From: Pseudolachnospira sp051055405
GTDB lineage: Bacteria > Bacillota > Clostridia > Lachnospirales > Lachnospiraceae
Length of the DNA stretch: 64,000 nucleotides
Assembly: GCF_051055405.1 (NCBI RefSeq)
Contig: NZ_CP167068.1
Span: 2,790,001 to 2,854,000, forward strand
Reading direction: 5' to 3'
Part shown: positions 25,372-34,577 of the stretch, piece by piece
How positions within the stretch are numbered: the stretch's first letter is position 1
How the letters are laid out: the number at the start of each line of letters is the position of its first letter
Notes under the pieces: model-generated
Told to the model about the DNA's origin: nothing
What the model saw: the letters and a program-made list of their open reading frames with translations, nothing else
Database searches by the model: none
Program-made: the position numbers and the translations under genes

Positions 25372-26934
25372 TCAGGCCGTAATTTCCTCCGCCTGCTTGA
25401 TCAAAATCAACCGATCTCCCGGTTTTACTTCTTCTCCAATCCCCTCATTGGTTTCTCGAATCCCTTCCACCGTAGTATAAAATTTCTTGGCGATTTTCCA
25501 CAGAGTATCTCCCGGCTGTACCCGGTAACCGACGATTCCCGGCATCTTGCGGATTTTTTCCTCATCATAAGGAACCAGCTCGGCATCTCCCAGGATCGTC
25601 TTATCTTCTCTGGTCAACACAATCGCTTCCAGGATAATGCCAGCCCGAACTTCCGCTTCATCGGCTCCGAGCATCAGGACGTTCAGATTCTCGGCCACAG
25701 ATTTCAAACGATATGTACAAGAAGCGTCAATATTTCTGGCTTCCATCACGTGCTGGAACGGCAACGCTGCATCTACCGACCGAAGCGGCGCCGTATCGTC
25801 CGCCGATGTATAAAGTACTGTCACGTGAAGGGCGCCCTCGATCTCCAGGCCTTCCTCGGTAACGCCGATTCGATCTACCAAAACTTTGCTGCTGCCATGA
25901 CAGATCTGAAGAATCCGCTCTCCCTCCGGCAGTTTCACCCGCTCGCTTAACTTGGTACGAGAGCTGTTGCGAACCAAAATCTTCTCAAAAGAAGTTTCCT
26001 TTTCCGTCAGAACCGCTTCTTTGGCAGGCGAATAGATATCGCAGACCGCCGTAATGTTTTCCGTCTCATAAAGTCGGATCTGCATCTCCAAAATCGCCTC
26101 GGTGTCCAACATCCGAAGTTCGCCGTCCGCATCTTCTTTTGGCTCCATATCGCTGTGAATCAAACGCACGTCGATATCTGGAATCATTTCCTCGCTGCTA
26201 TCCGGTAAATCCACCTGCCCGGAAAACGGAACAGAGAATTCCTCCCATTGGACCGGCATATGGTCGCCGTCGCCCTGATACATGGCAAAAACCGCCAGTT
26301 CTCCGCGAATCGCCAACGCTCCATCCAAAGGCCGGCAATCCGTACCCCGAAGCTCTACCTCACGCCAGATCAGTTCACCCAAATTGGGCTTGTTCCCGGA
26401 AATTTCCAGTTCCTCGCTGACCCGGTAAGTTTCCCGCTTTTGTACCGCAATACGTGTAATCTGATAAGGCTCTTCCCTGGTCTCCAAAGGTTCTTCCGCT
26501 GAGGCTGCGGTCACCAAACCCTCTTGTATCAAACCGTCTGCCGTAATGGTAAAGGTCAGCACAGCTCGAATCCGTACTTTGCGGGAGTGAATCATCTCAA
26601 TATCCAGATCTTCCACTGCCCAATCCAATGTCAGGGTGTCTTTATCATCCACCCCCTCCAACCGGACCGGCTCCATAAGCGGCAGATTTCCCGACAGGCT
26701 CTGAACGCCGCCCCCCTCCGCCGCATAAAGAATATCATATTTTAACTTCCCGCGGATGGTTCCTTTTTCTTCCTGGCAGCGGACTTCCTCCGGCTCCACC
26801 TCGCCTCTTTGCAAAATAATCCGCTCCATGTCCGGCTTCACATCCGGAACATTCCGGTCTTCATCGATCGTGATCTGAGTCACGATCCGGGCCTTTTGGC
26901 GGTTCATATAGATTTTCTTTTTCTCTAATTCCAT
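25372..26934 (-). CDS. SPOCS domain and LysM protein (spore coat/germination related)
   Basis: This 520-residue protein has N-terminal and central SPOCS (DUF3794) repeats. The first shows the family opening ITIDEDRNVPDVKPDMERII. It ends with a LysM domain, YRVQPGDTLWKIAKKFYTTV. The architecture is common in spore-forming Clostridia and resembles spore envelope proteins that attach to cortex or coat peptidoglycan. No signal peptide is present, as expected for a mother-cell protein. The downstream gene encodes a small lipoprotein; rpoN lies convergently ordered further along the same strand. No sigma-E or sigma-K promoter was identified with confidence. Confidence 0.88.
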   Translation of the reverse strand: MELEKKKIYMNRQKARIVTQITIDEDRNVPDVKPDMERIILQRGEVEPEEVRCQEEKGTIRGKLKYDILYAAEGGGVQSLSGNLPLMEPVRLEGVDDKDTLTLDWAVEDLDIEMIHSRKVRIRAVLTFTITADGLIQEGLVTAASAEEPLETREEPYQITRIAVQKRETYRVSEELEISGNKPNLGELIWREVELRGTDCRPLDGALAIRGELAVFAMYQGDGDHMPVQWEEFSVPFSGQVDLPDSSEEMIPDIDVRLIHSDMEPKEDADGELRMLDTEAILEMQIRLYETENITAVCDIYSPAKEAVLTEKETSFEKILVRNSSRTKLSERVKLPEGERILQICHGSSKVLVDRIGVTEEGLEIEGALHVTVLYTSADDTAPLRSVDAALPFQHVMEARNIDASCTYRLKSVAENLNVLMLGADEAEVRAGIILEAIVLTREDKTILGDAELVPYDEEKIRKMPGIVGYRVQPGDTLWKIAKKFYTTVEGIRETNEGIGEEVKPGDRLILIKQAEEITA

Positions 26935-26943
26935 AATCTCCTC

Positions 26944-27345
26944 CTAACGAAATACAACCGGTTCTTCCCGCATCGGAAGCTTCAGCACGATATACGGATA
27001 TGACGCCTCCGAACCGGACTCCACCGTATCCTCTGGCCCAAGAAGTTCTGTATCCAGTACGATGTTGCTGTCGGTCAAATACAGCTCCTTCACCTGAATA
27101 CTGTAACCGCCGCTGCTCTGAGCGCCATAGCCGACGACCAGATAAAGATACTGCTCCGCACTGTAGGTCAGCTTAAAATCATTCTGTTTCCGCTCGTCAA
27201 TGGCTGCCTTCAGCTCCGCTGGTATCTCTCCATCGGGTACTACGGTGAATTCCAAATCCTGCAATCTGTTTTCGCTTTCCTTGCTGCAGCCTGCTCCGAA
27301 TACAATCAGACAGGCCAATAGAAACATAAGGAAAATTCGCTTCAC
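26944..27345 (-). CDS. Small lipoprotein with PrcB-like domain
   Basis: This 133-residue lipoprotein has a signal peptide ending LIVFGAGC (C20). Its central segment YLYLVVGYGAQSSGGYSIQV matches the glycine-rich core of the PrcB C-terminal domain, found in protease-associated and spore-related proteins of Firmicutes. GTG is the start codon, with a GGGGGGAG site. It lies 9 bases before the SPOCS/LysM gene on the same strand, so it may share the sporulation context. Function unknown. Confidence 0.65.
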   Translation of the reverse strand: MKRIFLMFLLACLIVFGAGCSKESENRLQDLEFTVVPDGEIPAELKAAIDERKQNDFKLTYSAEQYLYLVVGYGAQSSGGYSIQVKELYLTDSNIVLDTELLGPEDTVESGSEASYPYIVLKLPMREEPVVFR

Positions 27346-27412
27346 GGTCTGCTCCCCCCAATCCCTATCCTTTATGAATTGTATGCAGGACAGGGGAAAA
27401 CATGATAAAAAA

Positions 27413-27455
27413 ACTCCCTTCTAAGCAAGTTTTATCTTCTTGCTTAGAAAGGAGT
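27413..27455 (-). terminator. Terminator after rpoN
   Basis: ACTCCCTTCTAAGCAAG at 27413-27429 pairs with 27439-27455 with a single mismatch, and on the minus strand is followed by a 7-base T run. Confidence 0.8.
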
Positions 27456-27469
27456 ATGCCAACCAAATC

Positions 27470-28831
27470 CTACCGATAGCACTTTCGCCCGCTGGCATCC
27501 GGCACGCCCATCTCCATCCGGTACTTGGCGACCGTCCGGCGGGAAATCCCCGCGCCGGCTTCCTTCAAAAGATCCGCCAGTTTCTGATCGCTCAGAGGCT
27601 TCTTTTTGTCTTCCGCATCGATCAGTTCCTGAATTTTCCCCTTTAGAAGTTCCGGCGTTAAAACCGTCTCGCCCCCGGCGGCCACACCGCGGGTGAAAAA
27701 ATAATTCATCGGATAAATCCCCCAAGTGCACTGAAGGTATTTATCACGCACTGCGCGGCTTACCGTAGACTCGTGAACGCCGATTTTTTCCGCCACATCC
27801 AAAAGGCGCAGCGGCTTCACGCGTCCCGGCCCCCACTCAAAAAATTCCTTCTGAAATTCTACCAAGGCCCGCGCCACCGCAGCCAACGTATTTCCTCTCT
27901 GGCGGATACAGGATACGACCCACTCGGCCTGCTTTAGCTTCTCTCCGATATAGTTCTGAGTTTCCGGACTCGGATCTTCTTTTAAGAGTTGAACATAATA
28001 AGGGCTGATCAACAGGTTCGCGTAGGAATTATCATTTAAAAGGACTTCAAAGTAATCCTGGAACTTGACCACGGTGACGTCCGGCAAAATATACTTCAGG
28101 TTCTCCCTGGAAGAAAATCCACTGCCTGGAATCGGATTTAACTCCTTGATCCTCCGGCACGCATCCTCTACGTCCGCAAGAGAAGCGCCCGTCGCCGCGG
28201 CAATTTTCGGAAGCTGATTTTTGCCCAAAAGCTCCAGATGATCTTTCACAATCGCCTCTGCCAGCGGGTTTTCTTCCCCCCGCCGCGAAAGCTGCAGCAG
28301 CAAACACTCCCCAAGGCCCGCAGCGCCGACTCCCGCAGGGTCCGCCGTTTGAAACTGACGCAGGTAACGTTCTGCGTCCTCGGCCGTCAGATTAAAATCC
28401 TCCATCAAACACTCCGGCATCCCCTCCAAATAGCCGCGGGAATCCAGAGAATACGCCAGATAGTGGTAAATCTCCCGCTCTTTTTGACTTTCTGCCAGAG
28501 GGAGCAGCTGAGCGAGCACATACTGGGGCAGATCTTCCCCCTCATCGGTGGAAAAATTCCAGGCATCCCGCTCTTCCTCTTCCGCATGCTCTTGTCCATA
28601 GTAGATCCGGTTCTGCTCGTCCGCTGCTTCCAGCCACTCCAATTTTCGTACCAGCTCGCTCTTCCCGGCCGGTTCTTCGTGGGATTCTTCCAGTTCTACC
28701 AGCGGGTTTTCCATGGACAATTCTTTTAGAAAGCCGTCCAGCTCCTGCACGTTCATTTGCAAGATCTCTACCGACTGAATCATCCGCTGGGAAAGCACCT
28801 GCTTTTGTTCCAAAGAAACTTTTAAATCCAT
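27470..28831 (-). CDS. rpoN: RNA polymerase sigma-54 factor
   Basis: This 453-residue sigma-54 has the three expected regions. The Gln/Leu-rich region I starts LEQKQVLSQRMIQSVEILQM and binds the activator. An acidic linker and core-binding domain follow, then a C-terminal HTH. The RpoN box near the end reads SRRTVAKYRMEMGVP, which contacts the -24 element. ATG at 28831 begins MDLKVSLEQKQ, the family start, and is preferred over 28864. It serves promoters such as those found at 44620 and 48321. It lies downstream of a GNAT gene. Confidence 0.95.
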   Translation of the reverse strand: MDLKVSLEQKQVLSQRMIQSVEILQMNVQELDGFLKELSMENPLVELEESHEEPAGKSELVRKLEWLEAADEQNRIYYGQEHAEEEERDAWNFSTDEGEDLPQYVLAQLLPLAESQKEREIYHYLAYSLDSRGYLEGMPECLMEDFNLTAEDAERYLRQFQTADPAGVGAAGLGECLLLQLSRRGEENPLAEAIVKDHLELLGKNQLPKIAAATGASLADVEDACRRIKELNPIPGSGFSSRENLKYILPDVTVVKFQDYFEVLLNDNSYANLLISPYYVQLLKEDPSPETQNYIGEKLKQAEWVVSCIRQRGNTLAAVARALVEFQKEFFEWGPGRVKPLRLLDVAEKIGVHESTVSRAVRDKYLQCTWGIYPMNYFFTRGVAAGGETVLTPELLKGKIQELIDAEDKKKPLSDQKLADLLKEAGAGISRRTVAKYRMEMGVPDASGRKCYR

Positions 28832-28901
28832 CGAAGCGCCCCTTTCTCCTTCGTATTCCTCCACCCGAAAGTCTCAGGCAAGGCAGCCAAACCGCCGCCA
28901 T

Positions 28902-30038
28902 TCAAACAATCTCGCTAAAAAAGCAACCCTTTGGCGGAATGATCTCCGAATATCCCTCCGGCGCGTCCCCGCCCAACAGCCATTCCGTCAGCTCGCCAAT
29001 GGTAAGCGCAAGTTCCGGCGTCTCCCCCGGCGAAGGAATCAGCCGGGAATCTGTAGAAGTCAACTCCCACCGGAATACGCCGTTATTTTCCGGTATTAAC
29101 TCATCCTGCACCTGTAACACCACTGTTTTCGGCCCCCAGGAACGAATCTCCTTCACAAATGCGGCAAAATTGCAAATCCGCGCCATGATCGCCGGTTTTT
29201 CCTGTCCCAGCCAACCGGTATTGACCACTGAGATTTCGCCCTTCACGGCGCCGCCAAATCCGCTTTTCTGAAAATAGTCCCGGATTGCCGCGGCCAAAGA
29301 ATCGATCCGCCGCATGGTCTCTGCTGTTTGCGGCTGATTCAGCCGCAGAAAATCCGGTAAGAACCGACCGTCCACGATCAGCTCTCGAATCTCCATGTTT
29401 CCTTCTCCCGGCCAGTAGGAAAAAATACCGACCAGCTCTTCCCCTTGGAGGAGCGCCGCCAGTCCGCCGCCCTCCGAAGCGACCTCCTTCTGCAGCCTTT
29501 GCAGGTATTCCTCGCTGCGCTCCGGGAATACGGAAAATCGCTCTTCCAGTTCTCTTTCTAAAAAGCAAGCCGCGGCAGCAAAGTCTTCGCGGGCGAGCGA
29601 AACCACCGACAGTCCCTCTCCGCCGCTTCCAGCGGGAAGATCGCCCTCCCATTTTTGATACACATACCGAAAATCAAAAGGCAGATAAATCTCCGCCTTC
29701 GCCGGCATCAGCCAAACAAAAGGCATTTCCTTTGACGCCAGGTCCCGCATCCCCTGGGTCAGAAGCTTCGCCATCCGTTTTTGACGGCGATATTCCGGTT
29801 TGGTCGCCACCGCAATCAGATAGCGGCTGTCCCAAAGCCGTCCATTGACCCACAAGGAGTATGGATTCCATTGTACCATGGAAACGATTTCATCTCCAGC
29901 TTCCTCCACCAGAATCTCATTTTCCAATGCCTTCTCTTCATAATAATAATCAAGAAACGATGCCGAATCTTCCGGAAAAATTTCTTCCCAAAGCGCCCTT
30001 GTTCTTTTGCGCTCTTCGATGCTTTCTAGATATCGCAT
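28902..30038 (-). CDS. GNAT acetyltransferase, Eis-like with SCP2-type C-terminus
   Basis: This 378-residue protein starts with a GNAT domain, with the acetyl-CoA loop in VATKPEYRRQKRMAKLL. A second degenerate GNAT-like region and a C-terminal sterol-carrier-like domain follow, as in Eis proteins. Eis acetylates aminoglycosides or protein lysines in other bacteria, but most clostridial homologues are uncharacterised. It lies 8 bases from the DUF2156 gene upstream and precedes rpoN, so it may be part of a rpoN transcript. Substrate unknown. Confidence 0.8.
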   Translation of the reverse strand: MRYLESIEERKRTRALWEEIFPEDSASFLDYYYEEKALENEILVEEAGDEIVSMVQWNPYSLWVNGRLWDSRYLIAVATKPEYRRQKRMAKLLTQGMRDLASKEMPFVWLMPAKAEIYLPFDFRYVYQKWEGDLPAGSGGEGLSVVSLAREDFAAAACFLERELEERFSVFPERSEEYLQRLQKEVASEGGGLAALLQGEELVGIFSYWPGEGNMEIRELIVDGRFLPDFLRLNQPQTAETMRRIDSLAAAIRDYFQKSGFGGAVKGEISVVNTGWLGQEKPAIMARICNFAAFVKEIRSWGPKTVVLQVQDELIPENNGVFRWELTSTDSRLIPSPGETPELALTIGELTEWLLGGDAPEGYSEIIPPKGCFFSEIV

Positions 30039-30046
30039 ACTGCCTC

Positions 30047-30952
30047 CTAATTCTGCGTCAATGTATATTTTTTCGCCATAAACACCGGATAATAGGATTC
30101 CTTTGCCTTTCGAAGCGCCGGCAGCCCCACGTCGTCTTCCCGATTCACCAGCAAAGCGTCTGGAAATTCATGCACTAGAAATTGCTGGTTGATCCATGGG
30201 TAAAGTCCCCTTATCTCCGCATTGGCCTTTTCAATATGAATGATCGCCATGCGGTCCACCGGGTTATAGCTTCCCATGGTAAATGCTTCCAGCTTCCCAT
30301 CAATAAACACGCCCGCCACATAGGTGCCAAGCACCTCCATATGGCGAAGGACTTCATGGATTCCTTCCGCCTCTCCATCCAGATGAATATCGGCTTCGTC
30401 CCCCTTTTGTTCCCGCCAGCGGCTTAAGAACTCCCAGATCAAGTCTCGGTCTGCCCGAACCAAGCGGCGATATTCCGAACGATCTCCGTATTCCCGCAAA
30501 AATGCGTTGACGTGATTTTTCTTTTTGTGATACTTTTTGCCGGAAAGGGTCCGTAGGCTCTCCGCATCGTAAACATAGTCCGCCGCATCCGCTTCTTCCT
30601 CTATTCGGTACCGGCCAGGGGACAAGTGCAGCGCGTTCACGCCGTCTTCATCCGCAAAGATCACCTTCATCTTCCGCCCTAATTCCTGGTTAAAGTATTG
30701 TTCCATAAGATCAAAATAAAAGGGCATATCTTCTGCCCGGCAGATCGGCAGAGAAGCCTCAAACTCTTCACCAATATGGCTCTGCATCAAGACGGCGCGC
30801 TCGTCCAGCACCGTAAACTCACAGCCATAAAAATCCTTCCAAAGAAAACTGTCCAAAATCACGCTGTCGCAGGTTTTGTTGGATCTCAGGCCAAAATAAG
30901 GGCGTAACCGTTCTACATCCGCAGCTTCCAGCCTTTTAAATTGCAAATTCAT
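30047..30952 (-). CDS. DUF2156 protein (lysylphosphatidylglycerol-synthase-like GNAT)
   Basis: This 301-residue cytoplasmic protein has two GNAT-like folds of the DUF2156 family. LSGKKYHKKKNHVNAFLREYG and the C-terminal IHIEKANAEIRGLYPWINQQF region are family hallmarks. The domain is shared with MprF catalytic halves and Fem-like enzymes that transfer amino acids from tRNA to lipids or peptidoglycan. No membrane segment is present, so it is not MprF itself. The ATG at 30952 has GGAGG directly upstream and is preferred over 30964. It begins a new transcript after the terminator at 30977. Confidence 0.8.
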   Translation of the reverse strand: MNLQFKRLEAADVERLRPYFGLRSNKTCDSVILDSFLWKDFYGCEFTVLDERAVLMQSHIGEEFEASLPICRAEDMPFYFDLMEQYFNQELGRKMKVIFADEDGVNALHLSPGRYRIEEEADAADYVYDAESLRTLSGKKYHKKKNHVNAFLREYGDRSEYRRLVRADRDLIWEFLSRWREQKGDEADIHLDGEAEGIHEVLRHMEVLGTYVAGVFIDGKLEAFTMGSYNPVDRMAIIHIEKANAEIRGLYPWINQQFLVHEFPDALLVNREDDVGLPALRKAKESYYPVFMAKKYTLTQN

Positions 30953-30976
30953 CTTTTCCTCCATTTTTGAAAAAAG

Positions 30977-31004
30977 AGGCTTTTGCCAAGCACAGCAAAA
31001 GCCT
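30977..31004 (-). terminator. Terminator at the end of the dlt-like gene run
   Basis: AGGCTTTTGC at 30977-30986 pairs with GCAAAAGCCT at 30995-31004. On the minus strand it is followed by CTTTTTT. Confidence 0.8.
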
Positions 31005-31053
31005 ACATCTTTTTTCGCGTAAACGCGGTATTCATCTTTTGGAAACAGCTTTC

Positions 31054-31587
31054 TTACTCCGTAATCGCCATATACTGAATCGAAGTGACCGCGTCGTCCT
31101 TCACAACAAACATCAGGGTGCTGTCGCCCTTGGTGTAGCTATAATTCCCAGCGGTAGCCGGCTCGCCGTAGGCCTTCGCCACATCTGCCGCCGAAGAACC
31201 GATGGAAATCCCTTCCGGAGTGGAGATCAGATCATCCTTAATCTCAATGGAAGATACGTAATCCTTGTCATCCATCGGATAGGTCTTTAAGATAAAGCTG
31301 CCGTAGGTATACTCCTTATCCAGCCCTTTAAAAGCGCAGCTCTCCGACTCAAAATAGCTGTCCTCTTTTCCCAGCTTTTCCAGAATCGGAGCCGCCTCAG
31401 CGTTCATCGCAATCGCCACGTCCCCAGACTGAAATACATAAGCGTCTTTGCTTTCCACCGGAGCCGCCGCATTGGTGGCATCCGCCGCTTTAGTATCTCC
31501 GCCAGCGGAAGGCGTCGCCTTCTCATCGGAACCGCCGCAGCCCACTAAAATCAACATTGCTACAAATAAAATTGCAAACTTTTTCAT
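31054..31587 (-). CDS. Hypothetical lipoprotein (177 aa)
   Basis: This is an exported lipoprotein with a signal peptide and lipobox LILVGCGG. A short Ala/Asp-rich linker precedes a globular domain of about 110 residues with the pattern IEIKDDLISTPEGISIGSSA and YSYTKGDSTLMFVVKDDAVT. This resembles small beta-rich BLIP/SmpA-like lipoproteins but I cannot assign a family. ATG at 31587 follows AGGAGG. It is the last gene before the terminator and 80 bases after the SGNH gene, so it may belong to the dlt-like run. Confidence 0.65.
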   Translation of the reverse strand: MKKFAILFVAMLILVGCGGSDEKATPSAGGDTKAADATNAAAPVESKDAYVFQSGDVAIAMNAEAAPILEKLGKEDSYFESESCAFKGLDKEYTYGSFILKTYPMDDKDYVSSIEIKDDLISTPEGISIGSSAADVAKAYGEPATAGNYSYTKGDSTLMFVVKDDAVTSIQYMAITE

Positions 31588-31667
31588 CTCGTGCATCCTC
31601 CTGCATTTTTTCATGTTTCGCCCACTAGATCTTCCTTCCGGTCCATCTGCAGGCAAGTTTCTTATTC

Positions 31668-32744
31668 CTATTCGGAAGGTTTCCGGCCTCCATAACTCTT
31701 TAAGTAGCCGTATTCCTCCAACTCCCGGTGCTGATCGGCTTCCATCTCATGATAAAAATCCGCCTTTTCCTGCCACTTCGCAGCCACTTCAGCATCTCCC
31801 CGATGATCCGGAAGCTGATACGCCTCCTGAAGTTCCGCTCCCAAATACTTGGCAAGCTTTTCCGCGCCGGATAAGTTCAGATGTAACCCATTATCATACG
31901 TATCGGTTTCAAAGTCAATACCTGTTTCATCCAAAAGCTCTAAAAAATTGATGTAACGCAGGCCATTTTTCTCGGCGTAATCTTCCATCTGCTCTTCCCA
32001 CTCATCATACCAGTGGGGATAGATGCTGGGCGCCTTCATCAATACCAATTCCACACCGTTCTCCTTGCAGAGCTTTACCATCTTATCCAAGTACTCGTAA
32101 CTGGTATCGCTAAAGCGGTAATCCTGCAGCGGCGGCGTGCTGGGCGCGGAAGTAACCGGCCGCACATCCACCCGCATCAGATAGCCCTGATGGAAAGAAC
32201 GCTTGGTTTGAAACAGATATTCAAAATCTTCCCCGGAAAGCTCGCTCCAGCGGGAATGATACCGCAGAATCGGGAACAGATACGTAATAAAATCCTCTTC
32301 CTCGGTCATCGACGCTTGAATCGACTTTACCTTAGAGTTCGACCAACGCATCCCATCCAGCGTCATCCGATTATAGGCCTCATTTTGAGGCTCTCCATAT
32401 TTCATGGACAGGACGTTAAAGACCATCACCTTCGGCTTCTCATACTTTAAGGTCTCTTCCATCAAATAATAAGACTGCCAAATCAGCTGTTGGGCGCTGC
32501 CGCGGATATAACTGGTAATTCCATACTCTTCCCAAAGCGTGATCGGGGAAATATTTTCATAGACCTCGCAGTCCCCGACAAAAATCACATCGTTCCCGCC
32601 CGCATTGTCATAGTAGTCCGCGATCAGGCGTCCTTCAATAATGTCGTTGATATACTTTGGCGTCAGCAGTTTCTGTAAAAACCACAAGCCTCCTACCAGA
32701 AGGCACGCCACGACGAGAATCGTCAAAAACCGTTTCTTCTTCAT
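31668..32744 (-). CDS. Membrane-anchored SGNH-hydrolase-like protein (DltD-like role)
   Basis: This 358-residue protein has an N-terminal transmembrane anchor and an extracellular domain. Block I reads VIFVGDCEVYENISP, so a cysteine (C59) stands where most SGNH proteins have the nucleophilic serine. The last block DNGLHLNLSG contains D284 and H288. Position after an MBOAT gene matches DltD or AlgJ/AlgX partners, which pass acyl groups to a wall or exopolysaccharide acceptor. Stop and start spacing to the MBOAT gene is 8 bases. If the Cys is catalytic it would act as a thiol acyl acceptor. The sequence is not close to classical DltD. Confidence 0.7.
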   Translation of the reverse strand: MKKKRFLTILVVACLLVGGLWFLQKLLTPKYINDIIEGRLIADYYDNAGGNDVIFVGDCEVYENISPITLWEEYGITSYIRGSAQQLIWQSYYLMEETLKYEKPKVMVFNVLSMKYGEPQNEAYNRMTLDGMRWSNSKVKSIQASMTEEEDFITYLFPILRYHSRWSELSGEDFEYLFQTKRSFHQGYLMRVDVRPVTSAPSTPPLQDYRFSDTSYEYLDKMVKLCKENGVELVLMKAPSIYPHWYDEWEEQMEDYAEKNGLRYINFLELLDETGIDFETDTYDNGLHLNLSGAEKLAKYLGAELQEAYQLPDHRGDAEVAAKWQEKADFYHEMEADQHRELEEYGYLKSYGGRKPSE

Positions 32745-32752
32745 GACTCCTC

Positions 32753-34333
32753 CTAGAATTGATTGTAGATAAACTGACTGGCGTCATATCCGATGCCATA
32801 AGCTCCAAAAATCAGTACGCCCAGAATCAGTGCGGCATAGACGCCATAGCGAAGCACCAACGGTTTCGCCGCCAGCTTCTCCCGCACGCTTCCGCTGCGT
32901 CCGATCAGGCTAACGGTCAGCATAATCAAAACGCCAATGGCGATCACGCCCCAGTCGGCAGCCGCAAGTCCCAGTTCCAGAAGGCTTCCGTTCACAAACA
33001 CGTTCCAGTTGCCCTCCGTAAAAATCGTCCCCACCTGGTGGAAGGTTAACGGCACATTCCGGTAACAATCCAAAATACGGATGGCGCTCATCAAAAGGAA
33101 GGTTCGCCCGACCTGGAACAGCCGGTACCAAAACATCCGCCCAACCTTCGGGAACTTCCCATGAAACCATGCGTAGAAAGGTTCAAATTCCTGAGATACA
33201 ATCAAAACCAGGCAGTTCAGCATGCCCCAAACGATAAAGTTCCAGCTTGCTCCATGCCACAGACCGGTAACAAACCAGACGATCGACGTGGACAGATACA
33301 CCGGAATTCGTTTTCCCAGAGCTTGTCCCAGCTTTTCCCGAGAAACCTTGGAAAGTTTCAGCATGGGCTGACAGACAGAAATCGGATAAAAAATATAATC
33401 CCGGAACCAGGTTCCCATGGTAATATGCCACCGACGCCAGTATTCCGCCGTATTCTTTGAGAAAAACGGACGTTCAAAGTTTTCTACCAGATGAACGCCA
33501 AATACTTGAGCAATTCCGATGGTAATATCAATTCCTCCGGTGAAGTCGGCATAGAGTTCCACGGCATAGAGCACCATCGCCATCAATACATAAGCCCCGG
33601 TATATTCTTCCGGATTTTGTATCAATTCATTCACGGCCACCAAAAGCCGGTCCGCCACCACCATTTTTTTGAAAAAGCCCCAACAGATCCGCTGAATTCC
33701 AAAGCTGATATTCCGATGGTCGTAAGGATGCTCTTCATACAAAGTTTTCGCCAGATCATCATAACGGCTGATCGGCCCTTGGACGACCTGAGGGAAAAAG
33801 GAAACAAACAAAGCAAAACGCCCCAGGCTGTCCTGAGCCGCATATTTGCCCCGATAGACATCGATCAGATAGCCCATGCTTTGGAAGGTATAAAAGGAGA
33901 TTCCCATCGGCAGGGCAAACCGCATAAACGCAATATCCGTACCAAAAATTCCATTTACATTGGAGATAAAGAAATCCGTATATTTTAAGACCGCCAGGAT
34001 GCCCAAATTTAAGAGCAGGCAAGCCAGCATCCAATGTCTCGTTTTCTTTTTTCCAGCCGCTTTATAAGCTTTCTTCTCTTCCCTGGACAGTTCCGCCTTG
34101 TGGGCTTTCAGCCAGGCGGACTGATCGCTTTGAAGCTTTGTTATCCGCTTCGCCGCATACCAAGTCGTCACCGTGGTAACCAAAATATACGCTAAGAAGT
34201 GGATGCCAGCCCACGCATAAAAGAGATAACTGCCAGCGAGCAGCAGCATCCACTGAAATCTCTTAGGTATCACATAGTAAAGGATGAACATTGCCGTAAG
34301 AAAGGCAATGAACGTATAGGATGTAAAAAGCAT
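32753..34333 (-). CDS. MBOAT family O-acyltransferase (AlgI/DltB-like)
   Basis: This membrane protein of 526 residues has about 11 hydrophobic segments. MBOAT hallmarks are WRRWHITMGTWFRDYIFYPI and LWHGASWNFIVWG, which holds the active-site His. The length fits AlgI-type O-acetyltransferases rather than DltB (about 400 residues), and a basic cytoplasmic loop (residues 70-100) is longer than in DltB. Neighbours encode an adenylation enzyme and a carrier protein, so the donor is probably a carrier-bound thioester rather than acetyl-CoA. It would move the acyl or aminoacyl group across or onto an envelope polymer. Confidence 0.85.
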   Translation of the reverse strand: MLFTSYTFIAFLTAMFILYYVIPKRFQWMLLLAGSYLFYAWAGIHFLAYILVTTVTTWYAAKRITKLQSDQSAWLKAHKAELSREEKKAYKAAGKKKTRHWMLACLLLNLGILAVLKYTDFFISNVNGIFGTDIAFMRFALPMGISFYTFQSMGYLIDVYRGKYAAQDSLGRFALFVSFFPQVVQGPISRYDDLAKTLYEEHPYDHRNISFGIQRICWGFFKKMVVADRLLVAVNELIQNPEEYTGAYVLMAMVLYAVELYADFTGGIDITIGIAQVFGVHLVENFERPFFSKNTAEYWRRWHITMGTWFRDYIFYPISVCQPMLKLSKVSREKLGQALGKRIPVYLSTSIVWFVTGLWHGASWNFIVWGMLNCLVLIVSQEFEPFYAWFHGKFPKVGRMFWYRLFQVGRTFLLMSAIRILDCYRNVPLTFHQVGTIFTEGNWNVFVNGSLLELGLAAADWGVIAIGVLIMLTVSLIGRSGSVREKLAAKPLVLRYGVYAALILGVLIFGAYGIGYDASQFIYNQF

Positions 34334-34344
34334 ACGTACCTCAA

Positions 34345-34575
34345 TCAGTCTTCATCCTGCAAACGCTCCACCAAATCATAGAGAGCTTCCGCAGAATTAA
34401 AGTTTTCAGGGACAATTTCCTCCGCCGGAATCGCCACATCGTATTCGGTGTTTACCGAGGTGATGATGGAGATAATATCAAAAGAATCGAGGATCTTGTC
34501 ATCGATCAGCGTATCGCAAGTCTCAAAATCCACTTCCGGGTGCAGTTCCTTCAAGATGTTCAATAAAGCTTCCAT
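34345..34575 (-). CDS. Acyl/aminoacyl carrier protein (DltC-like)
   Basis: This 76-residue acidic protein has a four-helix carrier layout. The phosphopantetheine serine is S31 in LDSFDIISII. DltC proteins share LDS at this place, while the rest is divergent. It begins 2 bases after the adenylation gene stop and ends 11 bases before the MBOAT start, so the three genes are tightly coupled. It would hold the residue activated by the adjacent enzyme. Confidence 0.85.
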   Translation of the reverse strand: MEALLNILKELHPEVDFETCDTLIDDKILDSFDIISIITSVNTEYDVAIPAEEIVPENFNSAEALYDLVERLQDED

Positions 34576-34577
34576 AC

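Noticed and set aside
29285..29848. Plus-strand ORF of 187 codons inside the GNAT gene
   Set aside because: Pro/Arg-rich shadow of a GC-rich gene on the other strand, with no ribosome binding site.
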